Counted from the stretch's first letter, positions 35,016 through 44,745 are shown. The stretch: 64,000 nucleotides of DNA from Quadrisphaera sp. RL12-1S (GCF_014270065.1 NZ_JACNME010000001.1:62001-126000), one strand, 5' to 3'. Numbers and translations are program-made. Notes: generated from the sequence alone by a model not told the origin.

Positions 35016-35411
35016 TCACCCTCGGGCGGGCACCTGCTGGAGGATCCAGGCGTTGCCGTCGGGGTCGTTGAAGAACACGAACCGCCCCCAGGCCATCTCG
35101 TCGACCTCGGTGCACTCCACGCCCCGCGCGAGCAGGTCCGCGCGGGCCGCGTCGGCGTCGTCGACCACCGCCTGCAGGCCCTTCTGGTCACCGGGGCGCA
35201 GCGGGGTGATGCCCTGCCCGAAGGCGATGGAGCACGCCGACCCGGGCGGCGTGACCTGGACGAAGCGCAGGTCGTCGGAGACGCGCTGGTCGTGGTCGCA
35301 CCCCCACCCGAGCACCTCGGCGTAGAAGCGCTTGGCGCGGTCGACGTCGGAGACGCCGACCATCACCAGCTCCAGGGAGACCCTCAGCGCGCTGGTGGCG
35401 GGGGTCTGCAT
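35016..35411 (-). CDS. VOC family (glyoxalase/bleomycin-resistance fold) protein
   Basis: A 131-residue single-domain protein with the paired beta-alpha-beta-beta-beta modules of the vicinal oxygen chelate fold: SLELVMVGVSDVDRAKRFYAEVLGWGCDHDQR, then ADLLARGVECTEVDEMAWGRFVFFNDPDGNAWILQQVP. The closing FNDPDGNAW is the usual VOC end. Enzymatic or binding role unknown. The ATG at 35411 gives the normal family length and has GGTGAG upstream; an ATG at 35471 would add 20 residues. Read on its strand, it starts about 110 bp after a repeat hairpin. Confidence 0.8.
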   Translation of the reverse strand: MQTPATSALRVSLELVMVGVSDVDRAKRFYAEVLGWGCDHDQRVSDDLRFVQVTPPGSACSIAFGQGITPLRPGDQKGLQAVVDDADAARADLLARGVECTEVDEMAWGRFVFFNDPDGNAWILQQVPARG

Positions 35412-35521
35412 CGGCTCACCGGTGACAAGGGTGGTGCGCGGACCGGACGGGACGGCGTCGTCGTCGCTCATGCCTCCGCAGGGTGGCACCGCCCACCGAC
35501 ACCCCGGAACCCCCCACCCCT

Positions 35522-35574
35522 CGTGATCATGGGCAGTCGGCCACCTCGCAGGTGGCCGACCGCCCATGATCACG
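35522..35574. terminator. Inverted pair of 25-nt repeat units after the adenosine deaminase gene
   Basis: Arms 35522-35546 and 35550-35574, 25 nt each, one mismatch, 3-nt loop CGC. Each arm starts outside with CGTGATCATGGGC. It lies 19 bp downstream of the add stop and upstream of the VOC gene, so it probably ends the add transcript. Confidence 0.7.
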
Positions 35575-35592
35575 CACGGGGAGCGGGTGGGG

Positions 35593-36681
35593 TCAGTCTG
35601 CCCAGCCGGGGAGGACGACGTGCTCGAGCAGCGCTATCCGCTCGTCCTGGGGGATGAACGCGGCGTCGAGCGCGTCGAGGGTGACCTGGCGGAAGTCGTC
35701 CCAGCCCCAGCCGGCCTCCTCGGCCAGCAGCACCATCTCGTCGGTGAGCGTGGTGCCGGTCCAGAGGCGGTCGTCGCTGCTCAGCGTGATGGTGAAGCCC
35801 AGGTCGCGCAGCGCGGTCACCTGGTGGCCCGCGATGGACGGCGAGGTGCCGGTCTGCGTGTTCGAGCGCGGGCACACCTCCAGCGGCACCTGCCGGTCGC
35901 GCACGTAGGACGCGACGCGCCCGAAGCGCGGGCGGGCCGAGGCGTGACCGCTCCCGTCGTCGTCTCCGACCGTGACGTCCTCCAGCACCCGCACGCCGTG
36001 CCCGAGGCGGCTCGCGCCCACGGCCAGGGCCTGCGCCACCGACTCCGGGCCGACGGCCTCGCCGGCGTGCACGGTGAAGGGGAAGAGGTTCTCGCGCAGC
36101 AGCGCGAACGCCTCGGCGTGGTCCGTGGCGGGGAAGCCGATCTCGGGCCCGGCGATGTCGAAGCCGACCACCCCGGCGTCCCGCCGCGACAGCGCCGCGC
36201 GCGCCGCCTCGAGCGACCTGTCCGCCTGCCGCATGGCGCAGACGACCGCCCCCACGCGGATCGGGCGGCCGGCGTCGGCAGCCTCCGCAGCGCCGGCGTG
36301 CAGGCCGGCGAGCACCGCGTCGAGCACCTCCTCGATGCTCAGGCCCCCTCCCGTGGACAGCTCCGGCGCGAACCGGCTCTCCATGACGACGACGCCGTCC
36401 GCGGCGAGGTCCAGCACGCTCTCGCGCGCCACGCGCTCCAGGGCGTGGGGCGTCTGCAGCACCGCGGTGGTGTGGGAGAACGGCTCGAGGAAGGCCTCCA
36501 GCGAGCCGGAGTCGGCCTGGCGCTGCACCCAGGCGGCCAGCGCCTCGGGGGTGCTCTCGGGCAGGTCGTGGCCGATCTCGTCGGCCAGCTCGAGCAGGGT
36601 GGAGGCGCGCAGGCCGCCGTCGAGGTGGTCGTGCAGCACCACCTTCGGGGCCCGGGCCAGGCGATCGCGCAGGTCAGTCAT
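35593..36681 (-). CDS. add: Adenosine deaminase
   Basis: A 362-residue TIM-barrel deaminase. VVLHDHLDGGLR carries the zinc-binding HxH, FTVHAGEAVGPESV the third His and catalytic Glu, RLGHGVRVLED and CPRSNTQTG the substrate pocket, and ITLSSDDRLWTGTTLTDE the zinc Asp. It converts adenosine and deoxyadenosine to the inosine forms, which PunA can then split. Other nucleoside genes (deoA, cdd, BMP transporter) follow upstream on the same strand. TAGCCT lies 6 nt before the ATG, so the mRNA is probably leaderless and starts here. Confidence 0.92.
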   Translation of the reverse strand: MTDLRDRLARAPKVVLHDHLDGGLRASTLLELADEIGHDLPESTPEALAAWVQRQADSGSLEAFLEPFSHTTAVLQTPHALERVARESVLDLAADGVVVMESRFAPELSTGGGLSIEEVLDAVLAGLHAGAAEAADAGRPIRVGAVVCAMRQADRSLEAARAALSRRDAGVVGFDIAGPEIGFPATDHAEAFALLRENLFPFTVHAGEAVGPESVAQALAVGASRLGHGVRVLEDVTVGDDDGSGHASARPRFGRVASYVRDRQVPLEVCPRSNTQTGTSPSIAGHQVTALRDLGFTITLSSDDRLWTGTTLTDEMVLLAEEAGWGWDDFRQVTLDALDAAFIPQDERIALLEHVVLPGWAD

Positions 36682-36687
36682 GCCGCC

Positions 36688-36693
36688 AGGCTA
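36688..36693 (-). promoter_or_regulatory. -10 hexamer TAGCCT for leaderless add
   Basis: On the minus strand TAGCCT is followed by GGCGGC and the ATG at 36681. Confidence 0.5.
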
Positions 36694-36740
36694 GCCAGCC
36701 CCGCTCAGCGCCCGGCCCGGCCCGTGCCGCGGCCTCCGGC

Positions 36741-37100
36741 TCAGGCGACGAGGTGCGCCAGGGCTGAGGCCTCGTCCGGGAAGGGGACGCCCTTGGCGCC
36801 CTTCCCGACGGCGTTGAAGCCCTTGAGCAGCAGGGCCTTGATGCCGTCGACGCCGACCATGGCCAGCTTGGCCCCCCGAGGACCGAGGACGTCCTCGTTG
36901 AGCTTCTTGCTCTCGGCCATGAAGTCCGGGCCCAGCGCCACCCCGGTGACGTCGGTGAGGATGAGCACGCCGGGAGGCGCGGCCTGGACCTCCTTGGCGA
37001 CCTGCTTCATCAGCGCGACCGTCTCGGCCCCCTTCGAGCCTCGGTAGTCGGCGATCAGCACCTTCTTGCCGGCGTGGGTCTTCCAGGTGACACCAGACAC
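36741..37100 (-). CDS. Small STAS/SpoIIAA-like protein of unknown function
   Basis: A 119-residue cytoplasmic protein: VTWKTHAGKKVLIADYRGSKGAETVALMKQVAKEVQAAPPGVLILTDVTG... The beta-alpha pattern and the ILTDVTGVALGPDFMAESKKLNEDVLGPRGAKLAMVGV region look like the STAS/SEC14 (SpoIIAA-like) fold, but I see no phosphorylatable Ser in the standard place and no partner kinase nearby. GAGGAGGAAGTC precedes the GTG start, a strong ribosome site. It is followed by add after 59 bp, so the two may be read together as well. Confidence 0.6.
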   Translation of the reverse strand: MSGVTWKTHAGKKVLIADYRGSKGAETVALMKQVAKEVQAAPPGVLILTDVTGVALGPDFMAESKKLNEDVLGPRGAKLAMVGVDGIKALLLKGFNAVGKGAKGVPFPDEASALAHLVA

Positions 37101-37241
37101 GACTTCCTCCTCTGCTCGGGAACGACGTGCCGGTCAGATCGGCACGCGCCGCCCGGAGACTGACGGCCTCGGCCCCAGCAGCGGTGCGGAACCACCCGCT
37201 CGGAGGACAGCACCGGGAGACGGTGCCCGGGTGCCCGGGAG

Positions 37242-38585
37242 TCAGCCGATGCGGTCCAGGACGACGTCGACGGCCGAGGTCGTCGCTGCTCCCGCGGGCC
37301 CCACGTCCCAGCCGCCCTCGAGGGCCGCCAGGGCCCGGTCGAAGCGCTCCGGGGTGTCGGTGTGCAGCACGGCGAGCACGTCTCCGGCGCGCACGGCGTC
37401 ACCGGGCTTGGCGCGCAGCTCCACACCGGCCCCGGCCTGCACGGACTCCCCCGCGCGGGCGCGCCCCGCGCCCAGGCGCCAGGCGGCGAGCCCCACGGCC
37501 ATGGCGTCGAGGCGGGTCAGGGTGCCGTCGGCGCCGGCTCGCACCTCGTGGGTGTGACGGGCCACCGGCAGCTCGGCGTCCGGGTCTCCGCCCTGCGCGG
37601 CGACCATCCGGCGCCACACGTCCATGGCGCGGCCGTCGGCGAGGGCGTCGGCGGGGTCGACGTCGCCGCGGCCGGCTGCGGCGAGCATCTCGCGGGCCAG
37701 CGCCAGGGTGAGGTCGACGACGTCGCGCGGTCCCCCGCCGGCGAGCACCTCGACGGACTCCCGCACCTCCAGGGCGTTGCCCGCGGTCAGGCCCAGCGGC
37801 GTGGACATCTCCGTGAGCAGCGCCACCGTGCGCACCCCGGCGTCGGTGCCGAGGTCGACCATGGTGCGGGCGAGCTCCTCGGCGTCCTCCCTCGTCTTCA
37901 TGAACGCGCCCGTGCCGACCTTGACGTCGAGCACCAGCGCGCCGGTGCCCTCGGCGATCTTCTTGCTCATGATCGAGCTGGCGATGAGCGGGATCGCCTC
38001 CACCGTGCCGGTGACGTCGCGCAGGGCGTAGAGCTTCTTGTCCGCGGGGGCCAGCCCGGAGCCGGCAGCGCAGATGACCGCGCCGACGTCCTCCAGCTGG
38101 GCGAGCATCTCCTCGTTGCTCAGCGCCGCGCGCCAGCCCGGGATCGCCTCGAGCTTGTCGAGGGTGCCGCCGGTGTGCCCCAGGCCCCGTCCGGACAGCT
38201 GCGGGACGGCGACCCCGCAGGCCGCCACGAGCGGCGCCAGCGGCAGCGTGATCTTGTCGCCGACACCGCCGGTGGAGTGCTTGTCAGCAGTCGGCCGGCT
38301 CAGGCCGGAGAAGTCCAGCCGCTCGCCGCTGGCGATCATCGCGGCGGTCCAGCGCGAGATCTCGCGGCGGCCCATCCCGTTGAGCAGGACCGCCATGGCC
38401 AGTGCGCTCATCTGCTCGTCGGCCACCGCGCCGCGGGTGAAGGCGTCGACCACCCAGTCGATCTGCGAGTCGGTGAGCTCGTGGCGGTCGCGCTTGGCGG
38501 CGATGACCTCGACGGCGTCGTGGGGCTCGGTCTTCGGGGCTGGCGTCTGCGCGGTCTGCGCCGTCTGCTCGGTCACGCGGCTCAC
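37242..38585 (-). CDS. deoA: Thymidine phosphorylase
   Basis: A 447-residue pyrimidine nucleoside phosphorylase. KRDRHELTDSQIDWVVDAFTRG, the phosphate/nucleoside site DKHSTGGVGDKITLPLAPLVAACG, SGRGLGHTGGTLDKLEAIPGW and MSKKIAEGTGALVLDVKVGTGAFMK are all intact, and the C-terminal alpha/beta domain is complete. It releases thymine or uracil and (deoxy)ribose-1-phosphate. GTG 38585 is used; GTG 38576 has a GGTGAG site and would shorten the protein by three residues. Palindromes of the TGACC family separate it from cdd. Confidence 0.92.
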   Translation of the reverse strand: MSRVTEQTAQTAQTPAPKTEPHDAVEVIAAKRDRHELTDSQIDWVVDAFTRGAVADEQMSALAMAVLLNGMGRREISRWTAAMIASGERLDFSGLSRPTADKHSTGGVGDKITLPLAPLVAACGVAVPQLSGRGLGHTGGTLDKLEAIPGWRAALSNEEMLAQLEDVGAVICAAGSGLAPADKKLYALRDVTGTVEAIPLIASSIMSKKIAEGTGALVLDVKVGTGAFMKTREDAEELARTMVDLGTDAGVRTVALLTEMSTPLGLTAGNALEVRESVEVLAGGGPRDVVDLTLALAREMLAAAGRGDVDPADALADGRAMDVWRRMVAAQGGDPDAELPVARHTHEVRAGADGTLTRLDAMAVGLAAWRLGAGRARAGESVQAGAGVELRAKPGDAVRAGDVLAVLHTDTPERFDRALAALEGGWDVGPAGAATTSAVDVVLDRIG

Positions 38586-38608
38586 CCTGCCACCGCCGCC
38601 CGCCCCGC

Positions 38609-38706
38609 CCGCACCTGACCTCGGTCACCTCCGGAGGTGACCGAGGTCAGGTGCGGATGCGTCGCGCCAGGAACGCCCCACCGGGACTGACCGAGGTCAG
38701 TCCCGG
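38609..38706. repeat. Two palindromes of the TGACCNNGGTCA family between cdd and deoA
   Basis: First, a perfect 48-bp palindrome (arms 38609-38632 and 38633-38656, no loop) holding TGACCTCGGTCA and its complement. Second, 12-nt arms (38681-38692 and 38695-38706) around TGACCGAGGTCA. They fill the gap between the cdd stop and the deoA start and match the core of the 125-bp array at 983. They may terminate cdd or bind a regulator. Confidence 0.8.
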
Positions 38707-38718
38707 GACCGACCGAGG

Positions 38719-39129
38719 TCAGCCGCGCTCGAGCTCCTCCGGGCCGAAGCCCTGCGGCAGCACCTCGGCCATCGTCTGCACGCCCTCCGGCGTCGAGACG
38801 AGCAGCGACCGACCGCCGTGCTCGTAGAGCAGCTGGCGGCACCGCCCGCAGGGCATGATCAGCCGCGCGTCGTCGCCGCCCACGCAGGTGAACGCGACCA
38901 GGCGGCCCCCGCCGCCGGCCACCAGCGACGACACGAGCCCGCACTCGGCGCACAGCGTCACGCCGTACCCGGCGTTCTCGACGTTGCACCCGGTCACCAC
39001 GCGCCCGTCGTCCACGAGCGCCGCTGCGCCCACGTGGAAGCGCGAGTAGGGCGCGTAGGCCCGCTGCTGCACCTCGCGGGCGGCGGTCAGCAGCCCGTCC
39101 CAGTCGACGTCGTCCGAGCGGTCGTCCAC
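38719..39129 (-). CDS. cdd: Cytidine deaminase
   Basis: A 136-residue zinc deaminase. YAPYSRFHVGAAALVDDGRVVTGCNVENAGYG, the zinc site LCAECGLVSSLV and PCGRCRQLLYEH are complete, with CAE supplying the catalytic Glu and first Cys. It converts cytidine and deoxycytidine to uridine forms for DeoA. The GTG at 39129 has an AGGAGG site five bases upstream; a longer frame from 39225 runs through the hairpin region and is not used. Confidence 0.92.
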   Translation of the reverse strand: MDDRSDDVDWDGLLTAAREVQQRAYAPYSRFHVGAAALVDDGRVVTGCNVENAGYGVTLCAECGLVSSLVAGGGGRLVAFTCVGGDDARLIMPCGRCRQLLYEHGGRSLLVSTPEGVQTMAEVLPQGFGPEELERG

Positions 39130-39170
39130 GAGGTCCTCCTGAGGGTCGGTGGGGCCGGGCACGGCGGGTC

Positions 39171-39221
39171 GGTGTCCGGAGCCCGGGGCCCTGTCGGACA
39201 GGGCTCCGGGCTCCGGACACC
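39171..39221. terminator. Hairpin with 25-nt arms between the permease and cdd genes
   Basis: Arms 39171-39195 and 39197-39221 begin GGTGTCCGGAGCCCGG from the outside, with one mismatch (G-T wobble possible) and a single loop base. It lies 26 bp after the NupQ-type permease stop and 41 bp before cdd, so it probably ends the transporter transcript. Confidence 0.7.
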
Positions 39222-39247
39222 TCACCGGTGGCGCCGGGCTCCCGGGG

Positions 39248-40540
39248 TCACTGCTTGACGTAGGGCTGGCCGTCGGCGGCGGGCGCGCGCACCCGGCCGA
39301 CGAGCCCCGCCACGGCGAGCACCGTCGCCAGGTAGGGGGCCATGAGCAGGAACTGGCTCGGCACCGGCGTGGAGATGGAGCTGAGGATGTCCTGCAGGTT
39401 GGTGGCGAGGCCGAACAGCAGCGCCGCGGCGAGCGCGCCCTTGGGCGAGTACCGCCCGAAGATCATGGCGGCGAGGGCGATGTAGCCCTTGCCGGCGCTC
39501 ATGTTCTGCCCGAACGCCAGGCTCGCGCCGAGGGTGAGCATGGCGCCGCCCAGCCCCGCCAGCGCACCGGCGATGAGCACGTTGACGAAGCGGGTGCGGT
39601 TGACGTCGATGCCCACCGTGTCGGCGGCGCGGGGGTGCTCCCCTACGGCGCGCACCCGCAGGCCCCACCGGGTGCGGAACAGCGCGACGTGCACCACCAC
39701 CACGGCCACGTACATGAGGTAGACGATCACGGACTGGTTGAACAGCACCGGCCCGAGCACGGGGACGTCGGACAGCAGCGGGACGGCCACCGGCCCGAGC
39801 CCGGGCGGGGTGTTGAGGGCGCGGTCGGCCGACAGCACCGTGCTGAACAGGTAGTTGGTCAGGCCCAGCACCAGCACGTTGAGCACGACGCCCACGATGA
39901 TCTGGTCGACCAGGTAGCGGATGGCGAAGACCGCCAGCAGCAGCCCGACGAGCACGCCCGCCAGCGGAGCCGCGACGAGCCCCAGCCAGGCGCTCTGCGT
40001 GGCGCTCGCCACGACGGCGGACAGGAACGCGCCGGCCAGCAGCTGCCCCTCGATGGCGATGTTCACCACGCCGGCGCGCTCGGAGACGACGCCGGACAGC
40101 GCCCCGAACACCAGCGGCACGGCCAGCACGAGGCCACCGCCGAGCAGGCCGACCAGGCTGATGCGCTGGCCGGCGACCACCCAGACGAGGAAGCCGACCA
40201 CCCACAGCAGCGCGAACGCCGGCACGGCCCAGCGCGGCGCCGGGCGCCCCGCCCTGCGGGCGAGCTCGACGACGACGACGACCGCCGCGCACAGCAGGCC
40301 CACGAGCCAGCCGGTGGGGCGACCCGGCAGCGGCAGGTCGGGCAGCGCGATGGCCGCTCCCCCGCCGGACAGGGCGAAGGAGGAGCTGCCCGAGGGGCCG
40401 AAGCCGCCGAAGAGCAGCAGCGCCAGCGCGGCGAAGACGGCCAGGACCCACACGGGCCGGGCGCTGGCGCGCTCCGGCACCGGCGCGGGCGCCTGCTGCG
40501 CCGGGTGCGGGGTGGGGTCGACGGGTGCGGTGGTGCTCAC
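39248..40540 (-). CDS. ABC transporter permease, nucleoside (NupQ-like)
   Basis: A 430-residue permease with about ten helices of the BPD_transp_2 type: SLVGLLGGGLVLAVPLVFGALSGVVSERAGVVNIAIEGQLLAGAF, GVVLNVLVLGLTNYLF, RVRAVGEHPRAADTVGIDVNRTRFVNVLIAGALAGLGGAMLTLG. The AxExPxAADTxGIxV loop is the ATPase-coupling EAA-like motif of this branch. The first 110 residues carry an extra pair of helices. The GTG overlaps the stop of the partner permease (GTGA). With that gene, the ATPase and the BMP lipoprotein it forms a nucleoside-uptake ABC system. Confidence 0.88.
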   Translation of the reverse strand: MSTTAPVDPTPHPAQQAPAPVPERASARPVWVLAVFAALALLLFGGFGPSGSSSFALSGGGAAIALPDLPLPGRPTGWLVGLLCAAVVVVVELARRAGRPAPRWAVPAFALLWVVGFLVWVVAGQRISLVGLLGGGLVLAVPLVFGALSGVVSERAGVVNIAIEGQLLAGAFLSAVVASATQSAWLGLVAAPLAGVLVGLLLAVFAIRYLVDQIIVGVVLNVLVLGLTNYLFSTVLSADRALNTPPGLGPVAVPLLSDVPVLGPVLFNQSVIVYLMYVAVVVVHVALFRTRWGLRVRAVGEHPRAADTVGIDVNRTRFVNVLIAGALAGLGGAMLTLGASLAFGQNMSAGKGYIALAAMIFGRYSPKGALAAALLFGLATNLQDILSSISTPVPSQFLLMAPYLATVLAVAGLVGRVRAPAADGQPYVKQ

Positions 40541-41733
40541 GCGGCGGCTCCCTGGCGCTCGGCGGTCGGTGCGGCGGCGTCGGTGCCGCGGCGGCGCTTG
40601 GTCTCGAGGCGGAAGATCGCCCTCACGAGCGGCGGGGCCGCGATGAGCAGGACGATCACCGACTGCACCACGAGGACGATGTCGATGGGGGTGCCGGTCT
40701 GGGCCTGCATGAGCACGCCACCGGCGCGCAGGGCGCCGAACAGCAGGCCCGCCAGCACCACGCCGAAGGGGCGCGAGCGCCCGAGCAGCGCCACGGTGAT
40801 GGCGTCCGGCCCGATGGAGCCGGCGATGCCGCCGGTGAGCGACTTCTCGGTGCCCAGCAGCTGGGCCGCGCCGGCCAGGCCCGCCAGCGCGCCGGCGGCG
40901 ACCATGACGCCCACGTAGGCGGCGGGCACGCTCATGCCCGCGGTCCGGGCGGCGGCCGGGTTGGCGCCCACGGCGCGCCAGCGGAAGCCGAGGGTGCTGC
41001 GCTCCACGAGCCACCAGACGACGGCGGCGGCCACGAGCACCACGAGGAAGCCGAGGTGCAGGCGGAAGCTGTCGCCCAGGAGCAGCGGGAAGGCCGCGGA
41101 GTCGTCCACCGGCGGGCTGATGGGGTTGGAGGCGCCGTCGCGCTGGAAGGTGCTCGTGGTGAGCAGGTACGCCAGCAGGTACAGGGCGACGTAGTTGAGC
41201 ATGATCGTGGTGATCACCTCGGGCGCTCCGGTGCGGGCTCGCAGCACCCCGACCAGACCGCCCCAGAGCGCTCCGCCGACCAGCGCGGCCAGCACGGCCA
41301 CCACGAGGTGGATGCCCGGCGGCAGGTGCAGGCGGAAGCCGACCAGGCCCGCGAGCACCACGCCGATGATGAGCTGGCCCTGGGCGCCGATGTTGAACAG
41401 GCCCACCCGGAAGGCCACGGCGACGCCGAGCCCGGCCGCGATGAGCGGGGTGGCCACGGTCAGCGTCTCGGTGATCGGGCGCCACTGCCGGACGGTGGTG
41501 CTCGCCTGCGGGTCGTAGACCGCGCCGCGCAGCATCGCCCCGTACGCCTCGGTGGCGGCGCGCCAGCCCGAGGTGATGGCGTCGGTGGGACGGGCGAAGA
41601 AGTAGCCCATCGCGTTCTGCGTGTCGGCGTCGGTCAGGGCGATGAGCACCCCGCCGAGCACGAAGGCGACGACGATGGCGAGCAGCGACACCAGCCAGCT
41701 GCTCCGCCGGACGTCCTCCAGCCAGGCCTTCAC
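40537..41733 (-). CDS. ABC transporter permease, nucleoside (NupP-like)
   Basis: A 398-residue permease with about nine helices: LLAIVVAFVLGGVLIALTDADTQNAMGYFF, VATPLIAAGLGVAVAFRVGLFNIGAQGQLIIGVVLAGLVG, EVITTIMLNYVALYLLAYLL and FRWRAVGANPAAARTAGMSVPAAYVGVMVAAGALAGLAGAAQLLG. The GxNPxAARxAGM loop faces the ATPase. It pairs with the downstream permease, which overlaps its stop by 4 bp. GGAGAGGA precedes the start. Next to it lie adenosine, cytidine and thymidine catabolic genes, which supports nucleosides as cargo. Confidence 0.88.
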   Translation of the reverse strand: MKAWLEDVRRSSWLVSLLAIVVAFVLGGVLIALTDADTQNAMGYFFARPTDAITSGWRAATEAYGAMLRGAVYDPQASTTVRQWRPITETLTVATPLIAAGLGVAVAFRVGLFNIGAQGQLIIGVVLAGLVGFRLHLPPGIHLVVAVLAALVGGALWGGLVGVLRARTGAPEVITTIMLNYVALYLLAYLLTTSTFQRDGASNPISPPVDDSAAFPLLLGDSFRLHLGFLVVLVAAAVVWWLVERSTLGFRWRAVGANPAAARTAGMSVPAAYVGVMVAAGALAGLAGAAQLLGTEKSLTGGIAGSIGPDAITVALLGRSRPFGVVLAGLLFGALRAGGVLMQAQTGTPIDIVLVVQSVIVLLIAAPPLVRAIFRLETKRRRGTDAAAPTAERQGAAA

Positions 41734-41785
41734 CGGTCGGTCCTCTCCGTCGTCGACGCGTGCGTCCTGGGGGCGGTGGTGGCGC

Positions 41786-43390
<1,605 letters not shown>

Positions 43391-43468
43391 GCCCGCACCT
43401 CCTTCCACAGCTGCGGCGGGTCCCCCCGGCGCAGCGGTCTGGTCGACCAGCGGACACCAGACGCGCCA

Positions 43469-43497
43469 GGGCCCCTCGGCACGCTACCGAGGGGCCC
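43469..43497 (-). terminator. Hairpin between the BMP lipoprotein and ATPase genes
   Basis: GGGCCCCTCGG (43469-43479) and CCGAGGGGCCC (43487-43497) form perfect 11-nt arms around a 7-nt loop, without a T-run. It lies 19 bp after the BMP stop and about 80 bp before the ATPase start. It could let more binding protein than transporter be made. Confidence 0.6.
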
Positions 43498-43516
43498 GAG
43501 CGCGGTCAGCGGTGCG

Positions 43517-44617
43517 TCACGGGGTGGACTTGGACTCCACCTTGATGGCCCCGCTGGAGATCTGCTCCTGGAGCTTGGTCACCTCGTCCTTGAGCTCCTG
43601 GGGGACCTGCGAGTCGAGGTCGTGGTACGGCGCCAGGGCGACGCCGCCGTTCTGGAGCGTGCCGACGTAGGGCTGGCTGGAGAAGGAGCCGTCCACCTCG
43701 GACTTCACGGCGGCCTGGACGGCGGTGCCGATCTGCTTCACCACGGTGGTGAGGATGATGTTCCGGTAGTCGGGCTGGGTGTTGTACCCGTCCGAGTCGA
43801 CCCAGATGACCTTGACGTCCTTGCCGCCGCCGTTCGCGGCCTTGGCCGCGGCCAGCGTGCCGGCGCCCACCGGGCCCGCCACCGGCAGGATGATGTCGGC
43901 GCCCTGGTCGATGAAGTTCTGGGTGGTGTTGCGGCCCTTGGTGGCGTCGGTGAAGTCACCGGTGAAGGAGCCGGTCTGGGCGTTCTTGTCCCAGCCGAGC
44001 ACCTTGACGCTCTTGCCCTTGTCCTGGTTGTACTTCGCGACGCCGTCGCTGAAGCCGTCCATGAAGATGGTCACGGACGGGATCTGGATGCCGCCGTAGG
44101 TGGCCACGGTGCCGGTCTTGGACATGCCCGCGGCGACGTAGCCGGCCAGGTAGGCGGCCTGCGCGGTGTCGAACAGGAGCGGCTTGACGTTGTCGCGCGC
44201 CGGGTCGACGGTCGAGTCGACGATGGCGAACTGGATGTCCTTGTTGGCGTCCGCGGCCTGGCCGAGGGCGTCGGCCAGGAGGAAGCCGGAGGCGATGACG
44301 AGGTTGCAGTTCTGCGTGACCAGCGACTGGATGTTCGGCGCGTAGTCGGCGTCCGACTTCGACTCCACGGAGGCGATCTGGATGCCGTCCTCGGACTTCG
44401 CCTTCTCCAGGCCCTCCAGGCCGGCCTGGTTGAAGGACTGGTCCTTGAAGCCGCCGCCGTCGGAGACGATGCACCCCTTGACGCTCGAGCCGGAGCCCGA
44501 GGCCGAGGCGGTGGCGGCGCTCGAGCCGCCACCGGTGGAGGTCGTCGGGGCCTGGCCGCACGCGGCCACCAGCGCCAGGGCGCCGGCGGCAGCGACGGTG
44601 CCGAAGATCTTCTTCAC
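43517..44617 (-). CDS. BMP family nucleoside-binding lipoprotein
   Basis: A 366-residue binding protein with a lipoprotein signal: KKIFGTVAAAGALALVAACGQ (lipobox VAAC, Cys about 20). After a Ser/Gly linker comes the BMP fold: CIVSDGGGFKDQSFNQAGLEGLEKA, ESKSDADYAPNIQSLVTQNCNLVIASGFLLADAL, TAQAAYLAGYVAAGMSKTGTVATYGGIQIPSVTIFMDGFSDGVAKYN, IILPVAGPVGAGTL, VIWVDSDGY. These match PnrA/BmpA-type purine-nucleoside receptors. The GTG at 44617 has GGGAGGAA upstream. First gene of the transport unit on this strand; a hairpin separates it from the ATPase. Confidence 0.9.
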   Translation of the reverse strand: MKKIFGTVAAAGALALVAACGQAPTTSTGGGSSAATASASGSGSSVKGCIVSDGGGFKDQSFNQAGLEGLEKAKSEDGIQIASVESKSDADYAPNIQSLVTQNCNLVIASGFLLADALGQAADANKDIQFAIVDSTVDPARDNVKPLLFDTAQAAYLAGYVAAGMSKTGTVATYGGIQIPSVTIFMDGFSDGVAKYNQDKGKSVKVLGWDKNAQTGSFTGDFTDATKGRNTTQNFIDQGADIILPVAGPVGAGTLAAAKAANGGGKDVKVIWVDSDGYNTQPDYRNIILTTVVKQIGTAVQAAVKSEVDGSFSSQPYVGTLQNGGVALAPYHDLDSQVPQELKDEVTKLQEQISSGAIKVESKSTP

Positions 44618-44739
44618 GAGTGGGTTCCTCCCGCAGGCGCTGGGCGCCGAGCGCTGGTCCGGCCCGGGGCGCCGCGGTCGCGGCGCCCGCGGAGGGCGGG
44701 CAGGGGTGCTGGCCGCGCCCTCGGGCGTCATCGGGGGCG

Positions 44740-44745
44740 AGGCTA
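44740..44745 (-). promoter_or_regulatory. Candidate -10 hexamer TAGCCT for the BMP transporter genes
   Basis: On the minus strand TAGCCT lies 122 bp before the BMP start, which would give a leader of about 115 nt. No clear -35 and no recognisable operator. The gap 44618-44884 also holds GCAGCAG and CTGCTGC as an inverted pair near 44832, possibly the end of the amidohydrolase transcript. Confidence 0.3.

Noticed and set aside
39130-39225. Longer cytidine deaminase start upstream of 39129
   Set aside because: The extra residues come from the hairpin at 39171-39221 and the AGGAGG site fits only GTG 39129.
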